Source: Hyphomicrobium sp. MC1
GTDB lineage: Bacteria; Pseudomonadota; Alphaproteobacteria; Rhizobiales; Hyphomicrobiaceae
Reading direction: 5' to 3'
Assembly: GCF_000253295.1 (NCBI RefSeq)
Contig: NC_015717.1
Location: 2,790,001 to 2,854,000 of the forward strand
Length of the DNA stretch: 64,000 nucleotides
Shown here: in pieces, positions 63,211 through 64,000 of the stretch
Numbering within the stretch: position 1 is the stretch's first letter
How the letters are laid out: each line of letters opens with the position of its first letter
The notes under the pieces: generated by a model
Databases searched by the model: none
Told to the model about the DNA's origin: nothing
What the model saw: only the letters and a program-made list of their open reading frames with translations
Program-made: the position numbers and the translations under genes

Positions 63211-64000
63211 ATGACCGAAGAACCCGCGACATTGACATCCCCCCCGGAAACGCCCGCAAAGACAGGGCCCGAGGTCATTGCGGCCTATCTCAAGCTGCTG
63301 CCGCAGAGCCCCGGCGTATATCGAATGCTCGATACGGACGGCGAGGTGATCTATGTCGGCAAGGCGAGGTCGCTCAAAGCCCGTGTCTCCAATTACGCCC
63401 GGCTCAACGGCCATACGAACCGCATCGCACGGATGATCCTTTCGACGGCGTCGATGGAGTTCGTATCGGTACGTACCGAAGCCGAGGCGTTGCTGCTTGA
63501 AGCGAACCTCATCAAGCGCTTCCGGCCTCGCTTCAACGTTCTGATGCGCGACGACAAGTCGTTTCCTTACATTCTCATCGGCCGGGACCACGGCGCTCCG
63601 GCCGTCATGAAGCATCGCGGCGCACGCAACCGCAAAGGCAGATACTTCGGACCATTCGCCTCGGCTGGCGCCGTCAGCCGCACCGTCAACATGCTGCAAC
63701 GCGCGTTTCTTCTGCGCTCATGCTCCGACAGTGTCTACGACAGCCGCACGCGGCCGTGCCTGCTTTATCAGATCAAGCGTTGCTCGGCGCCGTGCACCGG
63801 AGAGATCAGCCTCGACGATTACGGCAGGCTCGTCGATGAAGCCGAAAGTTTCCTCAGCGGCGAAAGCCAGACTGTCCGCGAGATGTATCAACGGCTGATG
63901 GCGGAGGCCGCGGAGAAGCTCGAATTCGAGACCGCCGCAACGTATCGCAACCGTCTGTGGGCGCTGGCGCATGTCACGGCCGATCAGTCGATCAATCCGG
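63211..64000 (+). CDS. uvrC: UvrABC system protein C (3'-truncated by window end)
   Basis: UvrC makes both incisions in nucleotide-excision repair. The 263 visible codons hold the GIY-YIG domain (SPGVYRMLDTDGEVIYVGKA, with Tyr, Arg and Glu in the usual order), KRFRPRFNVLMRDDKSFPYI, the Cys-rich CLLYQIKRCSAPC stretch and the start of the UVR motif helix. The reading frame continues past base 64000. ATG 63211 fits the family. It is divergent from the secreted hypothetical gene. Confidence 0.95.
   Translation, partial: MTEEPATLTSPPETPAKTGPEVIAAYLKLLPQSPGVYRMLDTDGEVIYVGKARSLKARVSNYARLNGHTNRIARMILSTASMEFVSVRTEAEALLLEANLIKRFRPRFNVLMRDDKSFPYILIGRDHGAPAVMKHRGARNRKGRYFGPFASAGAVSRTVNMLQRAFLLRSCSDSVYDSRTRPCLLYQIKRCSAPCTGEISLDDYGRLVDEAESFLSGESQTVREMYQRLMAEAAEKLEFETAATYRNRLWALAHVTADQSINP

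Noticed and set aside
1..64000. CRISPR arrays, insertion sequences, prophage and toxin-antitoxin pairs
   Set aside because: No spaced direct repeats, transposase, integrase or phage structural gene was seen on either strand.

Overview
The window reads as chromosome of a high-GC alphaproteobacterium of the Hyphomicrobiales (Rhizobiales), most likely close to Hyphomicrobium. This is an inference from gene content: selenocysteine machinery beside fdhE, hopanoid-decorating hpnI/hpnK/hpnL, the alphaproteobacterial order HDAC-like gene/xseB/dxs/tlyA/RNA methyltransferase, nadABC beside a NadQ-type Nudix-wHTH regulator, a TIGR02301-type protein, a TorF-type porin and pyruvate phosphate dikinase. No 16S gene or species-specific marker is present. 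I saw no insertion sequence, integrase, phage gene or CRISPR array.

Bases 1-8725 form a selenocysteine and formate dehydrogenase maturation region. It holds the 3' end of fdhE and selD on the + strand, then selC (tRNA-Sec), selB and selA on the - strand. A lower-GC glycosyltransferase and sulfotransferase pair sits between selD and the 3' end of selC. The selB reading frame runs straight through the whole tRNA-Sec gene. Bases 8840-13745 (- strand) are a hopanoid glycosylation operon: a UDP-galactopyranose-mutase-like FAD protein, hpnK, hpnI, hpnL and a small secreted protein. tRNA-Leu(UAG) follows.

Bases 14345-25319 are mostly + strand. They carry sseA, a convergent Cys-type glutathione peroxidase, a DevBCA-like exporter whose adaptor and permease/ATPase genes are separated by three small genes, fabI with a histidine phosphatase, a structured intergenic region, aroC and a sirtuin. 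Bases 25316-34662 are - strand: RNA methyltransferase/tlyA, DoxX, dxs, xseB and an HDAC-like gene, then SDR, enoyl-CoA hydratase and acyl-CoA dehydrogenase. Bases 34744-45470 are mixed housekeeping: Sua5, a coiled-coil protein with a Clp-N-like front, a SRAP abasic-site protein, LysE exporter, L,D-transpeptidase, a dihydroorotase-like amidohydrolase lacking one metal-ligand His, and a ygfZ/tag/HD-hydrolase operon.

Bases 45579-50483 are the NAD module: nadQ, two near-identical palindromic operators, then nadA, nadB and nadC. The remainder holds ppdK, an M20 peptidase, RNase T2, a TorF porin, a pteridine-reductase-like SDR, two tandem paralogous secreted glucosaminidase-like proteins, an unknown secreted protein and the 5' part of uvrC, which runs off the end.

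Most of the window is ordinary core genome. The observations most worth following are the selB/selC in-frame nesting, the paired NadQ operators, the FAD enzyme in the hopanoid operon, the foreign-looking pair beside selC, the structured RNA region upstream of aroC and the tandem cell-wall paralogs.
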